NCBI GenBank assembly: GCA_963675565.2
Contig: CAXXYD010000004.1
Span: 124,001 to 188,000 of the forward strand
Origin: JARRKU01 sp963675565
GTDB taxonomy: Bacteria > Desulfobacterota > Desulfobacteria > Desulfobacterales > Desulfosarcinaceae
Reading direction: 5' to 3'
Length of the DNA stretch: 64,000 nucleotides
Shown here: positions 33,313-42,153 of the stretch, in pieces
Layout of the letters: each line of letters starts with the position of its first letter
How positions within the stretch are numbered: position 1 is the first letter of the stretch
The notes under the pieces: model-generated
Told to the model about the DNA's origin: nothing
The model's database searches: none
The model's input: only the letters and a program-made list of their open reading frames with translations
Position numbers and translations under genes: made by a program

Positions 33313-33548
33313 AAAAATAGGATAGCCAATCATTTCAGCCCACCGCACCGATCACTGAAGATACCCGTTCCAATGCCAGCCAATGGGCAATGACCGAGCC
33401 CCATCATGCACTGAACACTTAAAACGATGTTCCCGTATAAAAACAGCAAACCCTAATAGGGTTATAGGTCCGTTGCCTTTTGACAAACCGCCACGAAAAT
33501 CATAAATGATACCCCCATGAATACGAATCACACAGAAAAGAACGCACC

Positions 33549-35435
33549 ATGGCCTTGATCACATTGAACAATGTCAGTTGGGGGCTTGGCGGCGCAGACC
33601 TTATTGAAAACGCCTCATTCCAAATCGATAAGGGAGAACGCATTTGTCTTTTGGGTCGCAACGGAGCAGGCAAATCCACCCTGCTGAGAATTTTGGGCGG
33701 TACCCTGCTCCCGGACAACGGGGAAATCTGGCGACAACAGGGTATAACCATGGCCACCTTGGAACAGGAAGTCCCCCGGCAGACCGGCGGCACTATTTTC
33801 GAGGTGATTGCCACAGGCTTGGGCGATATGGGGCGGGCGCTGTTCCAGCACCAGCGCTTGTGCAATGATCCTATGACAGCCGGCAGTCCCGAAAAATCAA
33901 GCCTTCTGGACACGCTTCAAACCCAACTGGACGGCAATGACGGCTGGACGCTCCTGCAGCAGATCGAGGCGGCAGTCACCCAGGCCGGCTTAGATCCCAT
34001 GGTCGACTTTGACACCTTGTCCGCCGGGATGAAGCGCCGGGCACTGTTTTGCCGTGCGGTTGCCGGAAAACCGGATATCTTTCTCCTCGATGAACCCACC
34101 AACCATTTGGATATCGACACCATTGTCTGGATGGAAGATTACATTCTGCGCCATATGCACACGGTGCTGTTTGTCTCCCATGACCGCGCTTTTGCCAGCC
34201 GCGTCGCCAACCGTGTCATGGAACTCGACCGCGGGCGCCTGACGAGTTACGCCTGTGACTATCGCACCTATATCAAACGCAAAGAGGCGGACTTATTAAG
34301 CGAGGCAAACCGTGATCGCCAATTCGACAAAAAGCTTTCCCAGGAAGAAGCCTGGATTCGACAGGGCATCAAAGCCCGCAGAACCCGTAACGAAGGCCGT
34401 GTACGCGCCTTGAAAAAAATGCGCGCAGCCTATCGTCAACGGCGCAACAGTTTAGGCAACGTCGCTCTGCAGACCCAGGAGGCCGAACGTTCCGGCAAAC
34501 TGGTGATGGAGGCCGAAGGCATCCACTATGCCTATGACGGCAAACCTTTGATTCGGAATTTTTCAACGCTCATCATGCGCGGCGACAAAATCGGCCTCAT
34601 CGGCCCCAATGGAACCGGCAAGACAACGTTGCTGAAAATACTGACTGCTGAAATGCTTCCGGACAGCGGCAGCGTCCGCCATGGAACCCGTCTTCAGGTG
34701 GCCTATTTCGACCAGTTGCGCGCCCAGCTGCAAGAGGATAAAAGCGTTATTGAAAATATCGGGGAAGGCAATGACTTCATTATCTTCAACGAGCGCAAAC
34801 GCCACGTCATCTCTTACCTTAAAGACTTTCTCTTCCTGCCGGACAGATGCCATACACCGGTGCACATTCTGTCCGGCGGTGAAAAGAACCGACTCATGCT
34901 GGCTAAACTGTTTGCCAGACCGGCCAATGTACTGGTGATGGATGAACCCACCAATGATCTGGATGCTGAAACCCTCGAACTGCTGGAAGAGCTTTTGCTG
35001 GAATTTTCCGGTACCTTGCTGCTGGTCAGCCATGACCGCACTTTCCTGAACAACGTGGTCACCAGCACCCTTGCATTTGAAGGAGACGGAATGGTCAGGG
35101 CTTACCCCGGCGGTTACGACGACTGGTTGGATCAACGGCCCCGGCAGACTGCCCCCGAACAACGGGCAGTGCAACCGCCCAAGGCATCTCAACCCGCGCG
35201 GACGAACCACAAGTCACGCAAACTGGGCTATATGCAACAACGCGAACTGGACGCCCTGCCACGGCAAATCGACGAACTGGAAAAGGAACAGCAGGAACTC
35301 TTCGCCGCCATGTCCGAACCCCAATTTTATAAAACCGACAAGGAGAAAATCGCCGCCATACAGAACCGGCTGCAGGAGGTTGAAGCGCTGATTACATCGG
35401 CATACGAAAGATGGGATACGCTGGATTCGCTGTAG
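33549..35435 (+). CDS. uup: ABC-F ATPase Uup
   Basis: ABC-F proteins are soluble twin-ATPases acting on ribosomes (and, for Uup, on DNA-transposition frequency). The 628-residue protein has a first domain with Walker A GRNGAGKST and the atypical signature LSAGMKRR. An interdomain linker and a second domain follow, with GPNGTGKTT, LSGGEKNR and MDEPTNDLDAETLE. A charged coiled-coil tail (about 560-628, LPRQIDELEKEQQELFAAM) matches Uup and binds DNA in E. coli. No membrane partners are present. It stands alone between a receiver gene and the convergent shikimate-kinase-like gene. Confidence 0.93.
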   Translation: MALITLNNVSWGLGGADLIENASFQIDKGERICLLGRNGAGKSTLLRILGGTLLPDNGEIWRQQGITMATLEQEVPRQTGGTIFEVIATGLGDMGRALFQHQRLCNDPMTAGSPEKSSLLDTLQTQLDGNDGWTLLQQIEAAVTQAGLDPMVDFDTLSAGMKRRALFCRAVAGKPDIFLLDEPTNHLDIDTIVWMEDYILRHMHTVLFVSHDRAFASRVANRVMELDRGRLTSYACDYRTYIKRKEADLLSEANRDRQFDKKLSQEEAWIRQGIKARRTRNEGRVRALKKMRAAYRQRRNSLGNVALQTQEAERSGKLVMEAEGIHYAYDGKPLIRNFSTLIMRGDKIGLIGPNGTGKTTLLKILTAEMLPDSGSVRHGTRLQVAYFDQLRAQLQEDKSVIENIGEGNDFIIFNERKRHVISYLKDFLFLPDRCHTPVHILSGGEKNRLMLAKLFARPANVLVMDEPTNDLDAETLELLEELLLEFSGTLLLVSHDRTFLNNVVTSTLAFEGDGMVRAYPGGYDDWLDQRPRQTAPEQRAVQPPKASQPARTNHKSRKLGYMQQRELDALPRQIDELEKEQQELFAAMSEPQFYKTDKEKIAAIQNRLQEVEALITSAYERWDTLDSL

Positions 35436-35489
35436 CAGCGGCTGGTTCCCCGCTCCGGTTGTAAGTGTCAGGTGGTTAAGTTTTAAATT

Positions 35490-35725
35490 CCGGCTCCGGG
35501 GGTCCCGGCTTTTAACTGCCCCTGCAGGGGGCTTGAGCTGCAAAGCCCAGGCGATCTACAGTTGGGATTCGCGCTGCGAGCGGGCCTGATCTGAAATAAT
35601 GGCAGAATTCATCAACTCGAGACTTATCACTCATAACTCTCAGCCTTGCCAGCGCCATACTGCAGCGGCGCGGCCACTGCAGTATGGCGCTGGCAAACAG
35701 GACCAAGTTTTAATATTGAATAAAA
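35490..35725 (+). repeat. Dispersed intergenic repeat, copy 4 (with nested palindrome)
   Basis: Blocks in order: CCCTGCAGGGGGCTTGAGC, AGGCGATCTACAGTTGGGATT, GCGAGCGGGCCTGATCTGAA, GGCAGAATTCATCAACTCG, and the end AAGTTTTAATATTGAATAA. A 51-base palindrome separates the last two blocks and is absent from the other copies. The copy lies between convergent genes. Confidence 0.75.
35646..35696. repeat. 20-base perfect inverted repeat nested in the dispersed repeat
   Basis: TTGCCAGCGCCATACTGCAG at 35646-35665 pairs exactly with 35677-35696 around an 11-base GC-rich loop. Because it interrupts a repeat whose other copies lack it, it looks like a later insertion. Confidence 0.7.
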
Positions 35726-35740
35726 ATCCGGTCCGGAGGG

Positions 35741-36259
35741 CTATGGGGTTTTATGCCACTTGATGATGATATCTTTTAACTCTTCGACTTCCTGTTCTAT
35801 TCTTTTTTTATCACTTTCATAGCGAATATCAGCGGCGTCGTGGTAAGTCTTCTTATGGGTCTTCCATAGCAGTCGGATATCCTCCTCCAGAGAGGTCTTT
35901 TCGTTGACCCTGGGGCGATCGGCGGCGCTCACCCTTTCGATCAGAACGTCCAGGGGCGCCGTTAACAAAATGATCATTCCCGTGCCTTTGAGCACGTCCA
36001 TATTCCATTGGTATCGAACCGTGCCACCGCCCAGGCAGAAAATTCCCCGGGTCTTACGGGCAAAGCTCTTGCAAATGCGGTATTCCAGTTCCCGGAAAGC
36101 CAGCCATCCCTGCTCCCGCACCAGTTGATGGAATGAGAAGCCCAGAATTTTGTCCATCTCATCGTCCAGATCGTAAAACGGCAGCGCCATCTCGGCAGCT
36201 AAAGACCTGCCAATGGTTGTCTTGCCCGAGCCGATCATCCCGCAAAAATATACTTTCAC
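35741..36259 (-). CDS. Shikimate-kinase-like P-loop kinase
   Basis: Shikimate kinase phosphorylates shikimate in aromatic amino-acid synthesis. This 172-residue protein has the P-loop GMIGSGKTTIG, the DLDDEMDKILG motif with the acidic shikimate-binding aspartate, FCLGGGTVRY matching the GGG motif, and the lid segment ADRPRVN. I chose the GTG at 36259 (KVYFCG) over the longer frame because AAGGTGA precedes it. No other aro gene is adjacent; it follows an ATC-hydrolase-like gene by 16 bases. It may be AroK/AroL or a relative with another substrate such as gluconate. Confidence 0.8.
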   Translation of the reverse strand: MKVYFCGMIGSGKTTIGRSLAAEMALPFYDLDDEMDKILGFSFHQLVREQGWLAFRELEYRICKSFARKTRGIFCLGGGTVRYQWNMDVLKGTGMIILLTAPLDVLIERVSAADRPRVNEKTSLEEDIRLLWKTHKKTYHDAADIRYESDKKRIEQEVEELKDIIIKWHKTP

Positions 36260-36275
36260 TGGTTTGATTTCACCT

Positions 36276-36743
36276 TTAATTTTTGATGACCAGACGGCAA
36301 CAGGCATCCCCCTTGCCAATAGTCTGGTCCAGTTCCATCTTTACCCCATGGCCGGCCGCACGCCCACGGTCACCCTCCATGGCAATGTCGCAAAACAGAT
36401 CGATTTCTTCGGTGCTGCAGCCCATTTCCTTCCAGGCTTCCACCAGCGGACAAAACTTCATCTGCTGCACGGCGTAATCGTCATGGATCTCGATATCCGA
36501 ATCAAATACTTCAAACGAGCCTTTGTCCACATGTTTTTGGACCCAGGCCTGTGGGCTGAAATTTTCAGGGTCTTTTTTCGCTTTCATCAACCCGAATTCA
36601 AAAATGGCTTTGCGGGCCAGTTGCTGTACTTGATCTTCAGGCAAAGCACCTCTGAACGTTTTATACAAAAGTGCGAACCATGTCGCCCGGTCTTTAATGG
36701 CCGCACGGACTTTTTCGATCATCTCCTTTTTCGCCTCTTCCAT
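36276..36743 (-). CDS. L-2-amino-thiazoline-4-carboxylic acid hydrolase family protein (copy 1)
   Basis: This 155-residue protein resembles the ATC hydrolase family: a helical first half (ATWFALLYKTFRGALPEDQVQQLARKAIFEFG) and a conserved C-terminal part with KFCPLVEAWKEMGCS and DLFCDIAMEGDR. Founding members open the thiazoline ring during bacterial L-cysteine formation, but most of the family is uncharacterised. A second member lies at 43419-43919, on the other side of the LivKHMGF-FGGY block. A GAGGCGAC Shine-Dalgarno precedes the ATG. Sequence identity between the two copies is low by eye. Confidence 0.72.
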   Translation of the reverse strand: MEEAKKEMIEKVRAAIKDRATWFALLYKTFRGALPEDQVQQLARKAIFEFGLMKAKKDPENFSPQAWVQKHVDKGSFEVFDSDIEIHDDYAVQQMKFCPLVEAWKEMGCSTEEIDLFCDIAMEGDRGRAAGHGVKMELDQTIGKGDACCRLVIKN

Positions 36744-36887
36744 TGTCGCCTCCTGTTTTTAAAAGATGTATCTTCCCGGCATCCCAACTTTCAGCTGCGT
36801 GCAGCCCGCTGCAAAAGATGCCTTCGACGATTGACTTCGGCAGCGTTAGTCACCGGGCGCTCTTTACCCTTGTGTCTTTTTCTTTGG

Positions 36888-36970
36888 GGACGTATATCAG
36901 GTTACGTCTTTGGGAACGTATATCAGGTTATAAGTTAATCTTGATTAACTTATAACCTGATATACGTCCC
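36888..36970. repeat. REPIN/MITE-like long palindrome with GGGGACGT end (copy 1)
   Basis: Arms at 36916-36939 and 36944-36967 are perfectly complementary over 24 bases (including ATATCAGGTTATAAGTTAAT) around CTTG. Outside the arms the ends are GGGA/TCCC, with one extra base on the left. Just before it, GGGGACGTATATCAGGTTACG is a partial duplication of the head. A nearly identical palindrome lies at 61555-61623. Confidence 0.8.
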
Positions 36971-37008
36971 CCCCTTTACGCCCCCCCCTTCTGCTGCTCG
37001 CCCCTAAA

Positions 37009-38451
37009 CTATTGCATGTACTTCTCAAACAATTCAGATAGTCGTGCGTACTCCCGCGTCTTTTCCGGATCCGGATCGAATGCCTTTGCCTGGCGAACCC
37101 ACGATCTGGAAATCTCGGACACCTTGCCGCCCCCCGCCAGGGCGGACATGCAGAACATCGCCGTTCCCAGGCAAGTGGATTCCAGTTGTTTCAATCGCAC
37201 CATCCGGATACCGGTGACATCGGCTCTGATCTGATTGATTGCATCGATGCCTGCCAATCCTCCGACAACTTTAACTTCTTTCGTTTCCAAGCCCACCTGC
37301 GATAATGTTTGCAGCAATCGCCGGATCCTGTAACTGACGCCCTCCACCAATGCTCTGAATACATGTGCATGTTCGTGCATCATGGTCAACCCATCGATGG
37401 CACCCGTTACGCTGCTGCGCCAATAAGGCGCCCTTTCTCCGGCCAACCCCGGCAAAACGAACAACCCGTCGGAACCGGGAGGAACCTTTGCCACCGCAGC
37501 TTCCAAGGCATCGAATGAACAGTTAAAAAGATATTCAAAACGCTTCAGCGTGGCGCCTGAATAACCGGTGGCACCGCCGACCAGAAACGCCGGTTTTCCC
37601 AATCCCGAATTGATGGTCAGCACCATACCCGGATCGACCGGGCAGGCCGGACTGAGCATCATCAAAACGTCGGTGGTCCCCGAGACAAGAACCGCTTTTT
37701 TCTCCTGGCAGACCCCGCCGCCATACATGGCGGTCGTGCCGTCCGAGCTGCCCGAGACGACCGGCGTTCCCTCTAAAATCCCCAATGCAGCGGCAGCATT
37801 ACCGCACAATCCTCCGACCACCTGATCGGAATAGAGAGGCTCTGGAATCAGCCGGGTCTCATCCAGCCCGAACTGCCGGATCAATCCCCGGTCAAGGCGG
37901 CCGGTGAACACATTGAAAAGCATTGTGTAATTGGCATGGGTTACATCGGTGGACACGATGCCGGTCAGCCTGCGCACCATCTCGTCTTTCAAGCCGATCA
38001 CGGTCTGGATACGACCGGCCAGATCCGGCGCATGGGCTTTTAGCCATAACAGCTTGGGCGCCAGGAGTTCCGCAGTGACCCTTCGCCCGGTGATCCGGTG
38101 GATTTGCGCACCGGGAACGGCCCGCAGTATTTCTTCAACCTGACGCACGGCCCGGTTGTCGGCATAAAGCATCGCCGGCGCCAGGGGTCGGTTTTCCTTG
38201 CCCAAAAAAACGTAACCCAGCATGGAACTGACCCCGATGGCATGAATGGTCTTTCCGGGGACTTTGGCCAGCAGACGGCGCACAACTTCCTGAACAACAT
38301 TCCATATCCGGCTGCAGTCGACTTCGGCAAAAGGATAGTCCTGGCGGCTCAGGTGAACAGGTTGTCGCGCCAGAAACTGGATTCTGCCGGTAGCCGACAC
38401 CAACGCCGCCCGGCAACTCGACGTCCCGATATCTATGCTCAAAAAACTCAC
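37009..38451 (-). CDS. FGGY-family carbohydrate kinase
   Basis: This 480-residue kinase has the ribonuclease-H-like fold of the family: the first phosphate loop SIDIGTSSCRAALV, a GVSSMLG segment, LWLKAHAPD, the DGTTAMYGGGV region, and the FGGY-type C-terminal domain with VVGGLAGIDAINQIRADVTG and the TCLGTAM motif. It phosphorylates a sugar or polyol not identifiable from sequence (xylulose, gluconate, glycerol, ribulose or another). It follows livF on the same strand and appears to end the LivKHMGF operon; kinases of this type are uncommon partners of a branched-chain-amino-acid transporter. The start is a GTG at 38451. Confidence 0.9.
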   Translation of the reverse strand: MSFLSIDIGTSSCRAALVSATGRIQFLARQPVHLSRQDYPFAEVDCSRIWNVVQEVVRRLLAKVPGKTIHAIGVSSMLGYVFLGKENRPLAPAMLYADNRAVRQVEEILRAVPGAQIHRITGRRVTAELLAPKLLWLKAHAPDLAGRIQTVIGLKDEMVRRLTGIVSTDVTHANYTMLFNVFTGRLDRGLIRQFGLDETRLIPEPLYSDQVVGGLCGNAAAALGILEGTPVVSGSSDGTTAMYGGGVCQEKKAVLVSGTTDVLMMLSPACPVDPGMVLTINSGLGKPAFLVGGATGYSGATLKRFEYLFNCSFDALEAAVAKVPPGSDGLFVLPGLAGERAPYWRSSVTGAIDGLTMMHEHAHVFRALVEGVSYRIRRLLQTLSQVGLETKEVKVVGGLAGIDAINQIRADVTGIRMVRLKQLESTCLGTAMFCMSALAGGGKVSEISRSWVRQAKAFDPDPEKTREYARLSELFEKYMQ

Positions 38452-38510
38452 GGCTGACCTGCCCGCCGGGGATTCGTTTTCATGTCACAGCGCTGCCCTT
38501 TGCCCTGCCA

Positions 38511-39221
38511 TCAGGCAATACCGAGATAGGCCTTCTGCATAAGCGGATTGTCCAGCAAGTTGCGGGCCGTATCGGCCAGCACGATCTCGCCAGTCTGGAG
38601 CACATATCCCCGGCTGGCAATGGACAGGGCCATGTTGGCATTCTGCTCCACCAGAAGAATGGCCACCCCCGACTGCCGGTTGATTTCCTGAATGATAGAA
38701 AAAATTTTATCGACATATAGAGGGGACAGTCCCATTGACGGTTCATCCATGATCAGCAGCCTGGGCCTGGACATCAGAGCCCTTGCCATGGCCACCATCT
38801 GCTGTTCGCCGCCGCTGAGGGTCGAGGCCAGTTGTTTATGGCGTTCTTTGGCCACGGGGAAAAGCGCAAACATTTTCTCCAGGTCTTGCTTGATTTCCCG
38901 TGTGTCGGAACGGGTGTAGGCCCCCATTAGCAGGTTTTCTTGAACGGTCAGATAGGGAAAAAGCCGACGGGCTTCCAGAACGGGCGAAATCCCGGCCCGC
39001 ACCACCGCCGAAGGGGGCTTATGGTCGATGCGCTGCCCCATAAACACCACTTGGCCCTGCCGGGGCTTGACCAAACCCAGGATGGTCTTCATAGTGGTGG
39101 ACTTGCCGCATGCATTGCCGCCCAGAAGAGAGACGATCTCCCCCTCTTCGACCTCCAGGCAGACCCCCTTGAGTGCCTGGATCGATCCATAGTAGGTATC
39201 GACATTGGTGAGCTTAAGCAC
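38511..39221 (-). CDS. livF: Branched-chain amino acid-type ABC transporter ATPase LivF
   Basis: This 236-residue ATPase has Walker A GGNACGKST, with alanine and cysteine where most LivF have GAGK. The signature is LSGGEQQMVAMARALM and Walker B LLIMDEPSMGLSP. The start is taken as the GTG at 39221 (LKLTNVDTYYG), seven bases after GGGAGGG; the longer frame reads back through livG. It overlaps livG by eight bases. With livG it energises the permeases LivH and LivM for periplasmic substrate uptake. Confidence 0.93.
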   Translation of the reverse strand: MLKLTNVDTYYGSIQALKGVCLEVEEGEIVSLLGGNACGKSTTMKTILGLVKPRQGQVVFMGQRIDHKPPSAVVRAGISPVLEARRLFPYLTVQENLLMGAYTRSDTREIKQDLEKMFALFPVAKERHKQLASTLSGGEQQMVAMARALMSRPRLLIMDEPSMGLSPLYVDKIFSIIQEINRQSGVAILLVEQNANMALSIASRGYVLQTGEIVLADTARNLLDNPLMQKAYLGIA

Positions 39222-39987
39222 CCCGGCGCCCTCCCATATAGGCCTCGATAACCTCCGGATTGCTGGCGATTGCTTCGGGCGGCCCCTCGGCAATGGTCTT
39301 TCCGTGGTCCAGCACGACGATTCGGTCCGAAAGGGTCATCACGACCTTCATCTTGTGCTCGATGATCAGCACGGTGTACCCCTGTTCCCGGATATGCCGG
39401 ATCAAATCCACAATTCCCTGGGTTTCGTGGGGATTCATTCCGGCCGTGGGCTCGTCCAGCAGCAGGAGCCGGGGACCGATGGCCAACGCCCTGGCAATTT
39501 CCAACCGGCGCCTGTTGGCATACGATAACATCTTGGGGGACTGCTCCAGCCGCGGAAGCAGCCGTTCACCGAACAGCGAAAGGATCTCCAGACACTTTTC
39601 CCTTGAACGGCTTTCTTCCAACTGCACCCAGGGCGGCCGCAGCAACCCGCTAAGGATTCCGGTGCGCCCCTTGGCGTCCCTGCCCACCATGACATTGTCC
39701 AGAACCGTCATTTCATTGAACAGCCGGATATGTTGAAATGTTCTCGCAATCCCTTTCTGAGCCACTTCATGGGGGCTCGATCCCACCAACTCGCAGCCGT
39801 CAAACACAATGGAACCCGAAGTGGGGGGCATGGTCCCGGTAATGCAGTTGAACAGCGTGGTTTTACCCGCACCGTTTGGACCGATGAGACTGACGATCTC
39901 ACCTTCGCCGATATGGGTGGACACTGCATCAAGGGCCTTGAGGCCACCGAATTCCTTGGTCACTTGTTTAAGGTCCAAAAGGGCCAT
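39214..39987 (-). CDS. livG: Branched-chain amino acid-type ABC transporter ATPase LivG
   Basis: This 257-residue ATPase has Walker A GPNGAGKTTLFNC, the LivG-specific ARTFQHIRLFNEMTVLDNVMVG segment, Walker B LLLDEPTAGMNPHET and an H-loop in LIIEHKMKVVM. The signature region reads MLSYANRRRLEIARAL rather than LSGG, as is normal for LivG. It lies nine bases after livM and overlaps livF, so all are in one operon. Confidence 0.95.
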   Translation of the reverse strand: MALLDLKQVTKEFGGLKALDAVSTHIGEGEIVSLIGPNGAGKTTLFNCITGTMPPTSGSIVFDGCELVGSSPHEVAQKGIARTFQHIRLFNEMTVLDNVMVGRDAKGRTGILSGLLRPPWVQLEESRSREKCLEILSLFGERLLPRLEQSPKMLSYANRRRLEIARALAIGPRLLLLDEPTAGMNPHETQGIVDLIRHIREQGYTVLIIEHKMKVVMTLSDRIVVLDHGKTIAEGPPEAIASNPEVIEAYMGGRRGA

Positions 39988-39996
39988 GAATTCCTT

Positions 39997-41010
39997 TTAC
40001 TCCTCATCCACCGGCAGAAATTTATCGCCGCGGGAAAAAACCTGCGCTTGCTGGACGTCGAACCTTTTTAGCCGCAGGCTGTATTCCCGGCCGCCCAGCA
40101 GTCCCTGCCGGCGAACCAGCATCATGACAACCAGGACCCCGCCGTAAATGAACATGCGGTACTCCTGGAGAAACCGGAAGATTTCTGGAATGAGCAGCAA
40201 GACCGCCGCGCCCACCACCGGTCCGACGAGATTGCCCTGGCCGCCGAAAGCCAGCATGGCCAGCAAGGTAAATGATTCGTAGATATAGAAGCTGTCCGGG
40301 CTGATGAATTTGATAAAATGGGCATAGTAGCTGCCGGCCAGCCCGGCAAAAAAAGCGGCGATAACAAAAGCCTGAATTTTATACCGGGTGGTGTGGACAC
40401 CGGTGGCCTCGGCTGCCAGTTCGTCTTCACGAATGGATTTCAGAGCCCGCCCGAATCGGCAGTGAATCAGCCGGTGCATACTGGCCAGGGTCAGCAGGAC
40501 CAGTCCAAGGATAAGATAATAGTAATCCTGGCGGGAGTCGACCTGCCAGCCAAATATTTCGGGTGCAGGTATGTCCATAATGCCCAGCGGGCCATTGGTG
40601 AACCCCATCCAGTTTTGCAGGATCAGAAAAAAGATGATGTTAAACCCCAATGTGGCCAGGGTCATGTAAATACCCGAAAGCCGGAGGGTGGGTTTGGCGA
40701 TCAGGTAGCCGAACAGGCCGGCGGTCAGGGCAGCAAGGGGCATGGCCAGGATAAACGGCATCTTCAGGTCGATCATCATTTTGGCCGAAGCGTAGGCACC
40801 GATGCCGTAAAAAGCGGCATGACCGATGGAAAGCAGGCCCACATAACCATTGAGCAGGTTGAGACTCAGCACCAGAATGGCATATATACCGATAAAAATT
40901 AAGACTTGCAGATGGTATTGATTCACGATCAGCAGCGGCGCAACCACCAGCCCGGCCAGAATAGCCAAGCCCGGAGAATGTGCGAGCAGCTTGCGGACGG
41001 AACCGGGCAT
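39997..41010 (-). CDS. livM: Branched-chain amino acid-type ABC transporter permease LivM
   Basis: This 337-residue membrane protein has about eight to ten hydrophobic segments. The family pattern includes LLNGYVGLLSIGHAAFYGIGAYASA near residue 50 (in two parts), the IREDELAAEATGVHTTRYKIQAF loop that contacts the ATPases, and GGQGNLVGPVVGAAVLLL. It overlaps livH by one base (TGATG), which shows tight coupling. The final 30 residues are basic and cytoplasmic. Confidence 0.94.
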   Translation of the reverse strand: MPGSVRKLLAHSPGLAILAGLVVAPLLIVNQYHLQVLIFIGIYAILVLSLNLLNGYVGLLSIGHAAFYGIGAYASAKMMIDLKMPFILAMPLAALTAGLFGYLIAKPTLRLSGIYMTLATLGFNIIFFLILQNWMGFTNGPLGIMDIPAPEIFGWQVDSRQDYYYLILGLVLLTLASMHRLIHCRFGRALKSIREDELAAEATGVHTTRYKIQAFVIAAFFAGLAGSYYAHFIKFISPDSFYIYESFTLLAMLAFGGQGNLVGPVVGAAVLLLIPEIFRFLQEYRMFIYGGVLVVMMLVRRQGLLGGREYSLRLKRFDVQQAQVFSRGDKFLPVDEE

Positions 41011-41900
41011 CAGTCCCCCCTCGCATGAATCAGTTCTTTACCGCTGAACAACCCGCCGGGTCTGAAAATCAGAACAATAATCATGAAAATGAAGGATATC
41101 ATATGGCGCATGCCGGATGCGCCGAACTCGACGGAAAATGTCTCCACGATACCGATCAAAAGACCGGCCACAACAGCCCCCGGCAGGCTGGTCAGTCCGC
41201 CCACCACACTGGCCGAAAAGGCCTTGAGTCCATACAACTGCCCCATGGTCGGGTAGAACAGGTTGTAATACACCCCTACCAGGACACCGGCCACGCCACC
41301 CAGCATGGAGCCGATGGCAAATGCAGCGGCGAACACCCGGTTGACCTTGACGCCCATGGCGTAGGCGGCTTCATAGTCTTGGGCCGTCGCCCGGATCACC
41401 ATGCCGAGTTTGGTTTTATTGATCAAAAGAAACAGCAGCAGCATCAACAGCACCGTAACCCCCAGCACGGACATCTGCAGGTAGCTGATATACACACCGC
41501 CAACTTCGATCTCTCCGAAATCGATCTTCTCCAGAATGTCGAACGGTATGGCCTGTGTTTCCGGCCCCCAGATGAGCTGGGCCAGATTGACCAGCAGAAT
41601 GGATAACCCGATGGTCACCAGAAGGGATGTCACATGGGGAGCGTCGCGCAGGAAATGAAACGCCAGGATCTCGATGATTATGCCCAGAATTGCAGTGGCC
41701 GCCAGGGCGGCCACCAGGGCCAGGCCCAGGCTGGGATAAAGCAGCCGGACCATTTCAAATCCGATATAGGCTCCGATCATGTATACTTCACCATGGGCAA
41801 AGGTCACCATGCGCAGGGTGCCGAATATCATGGTGAACCCCAGGGCAAGCAGAGCATAAACCCCGCCCTGGGTCAGGCCATTTATCAATTGCTCAACCAC
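41010..41900 (-). CDS. livH: Branched-chain amino acid-type ABC transporter permease LivH
   Basis: This 296-residue permease begins LINGLTQGGVYALLALGFTM, the standard LivH N-terminus, and has VRATAQDYEAAYAMGVKVNRV (ATPase-contact loop) and the ASVVGGLTSLPGAVVAGLLIG segment. Seven to eight membrane helices are predicted by eye. It is the first permease of the operon. A 250-base gap containing a dispersed repeat separates it from livK. Confidence 0.95.
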   Translation of the reverse strand: MVEQLINGLTQGGVYALLALGFTMIFGTLRMVTFAHGEVYMIGAYIGFEMVRLLYPSLGLALVAALAATAILGIIIEILAFHFLRDAPHVTSLLVTIGLSILLVNLAQLIWGPETQAIPFDILEKIDFGEIEVGGVYISYLQMSVLGVTVLLMLLLFLLINKTKLGMVIRATAQDYEAAYAMGVKVNRVFAAAFAIGSMLGGVAGVLVGVYYNLFYPTMGQLYGLKAFSASVVGGLTSLPGAVVAGLLIGIVETFSVEFGASGMRHMISFIFMIIVLIFRPGGLFSGKELIHARGD

Positions 41901-41949
41901 GATGCGCCTTTCATGTCTGAAAATATGGTCCCCAAGGGCCGTCTATGGA

Positions 41950-42130
41950 CCGGGCCAGGCCGGTACCCATGGCTTTTCAGGGCAGGCAAAGTCTCGTGTT
42001 CTGAGTGACAAGTTTCCAGTTATGGTTCGCGCTGCGCGCGGGACTGATCCTAAAATGGCAGTATTTCTCAACTCGAAACTGACGACTCGCCGCTTGTCAC
42101 TGACCTTGCGGCCCGGCCCCGGGGACCCTT
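41950..42130 (+). repeat. Dispersed intergenic repeat, copy 5
   Basis: Blocks present are GAGTGACAAGTTTCCAGTTA, TCGCGCTGCGCGCGGGACTG, ATCCTAAAATGGCAG and CAACTCGAAACTGACGACTC. It separates livH from livK and may add transcription-attenuating structure within the operon. Confidence 0.7.
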
Positions 42131-42153
42131 TGGTTCAGAAACCAATAAATCGC

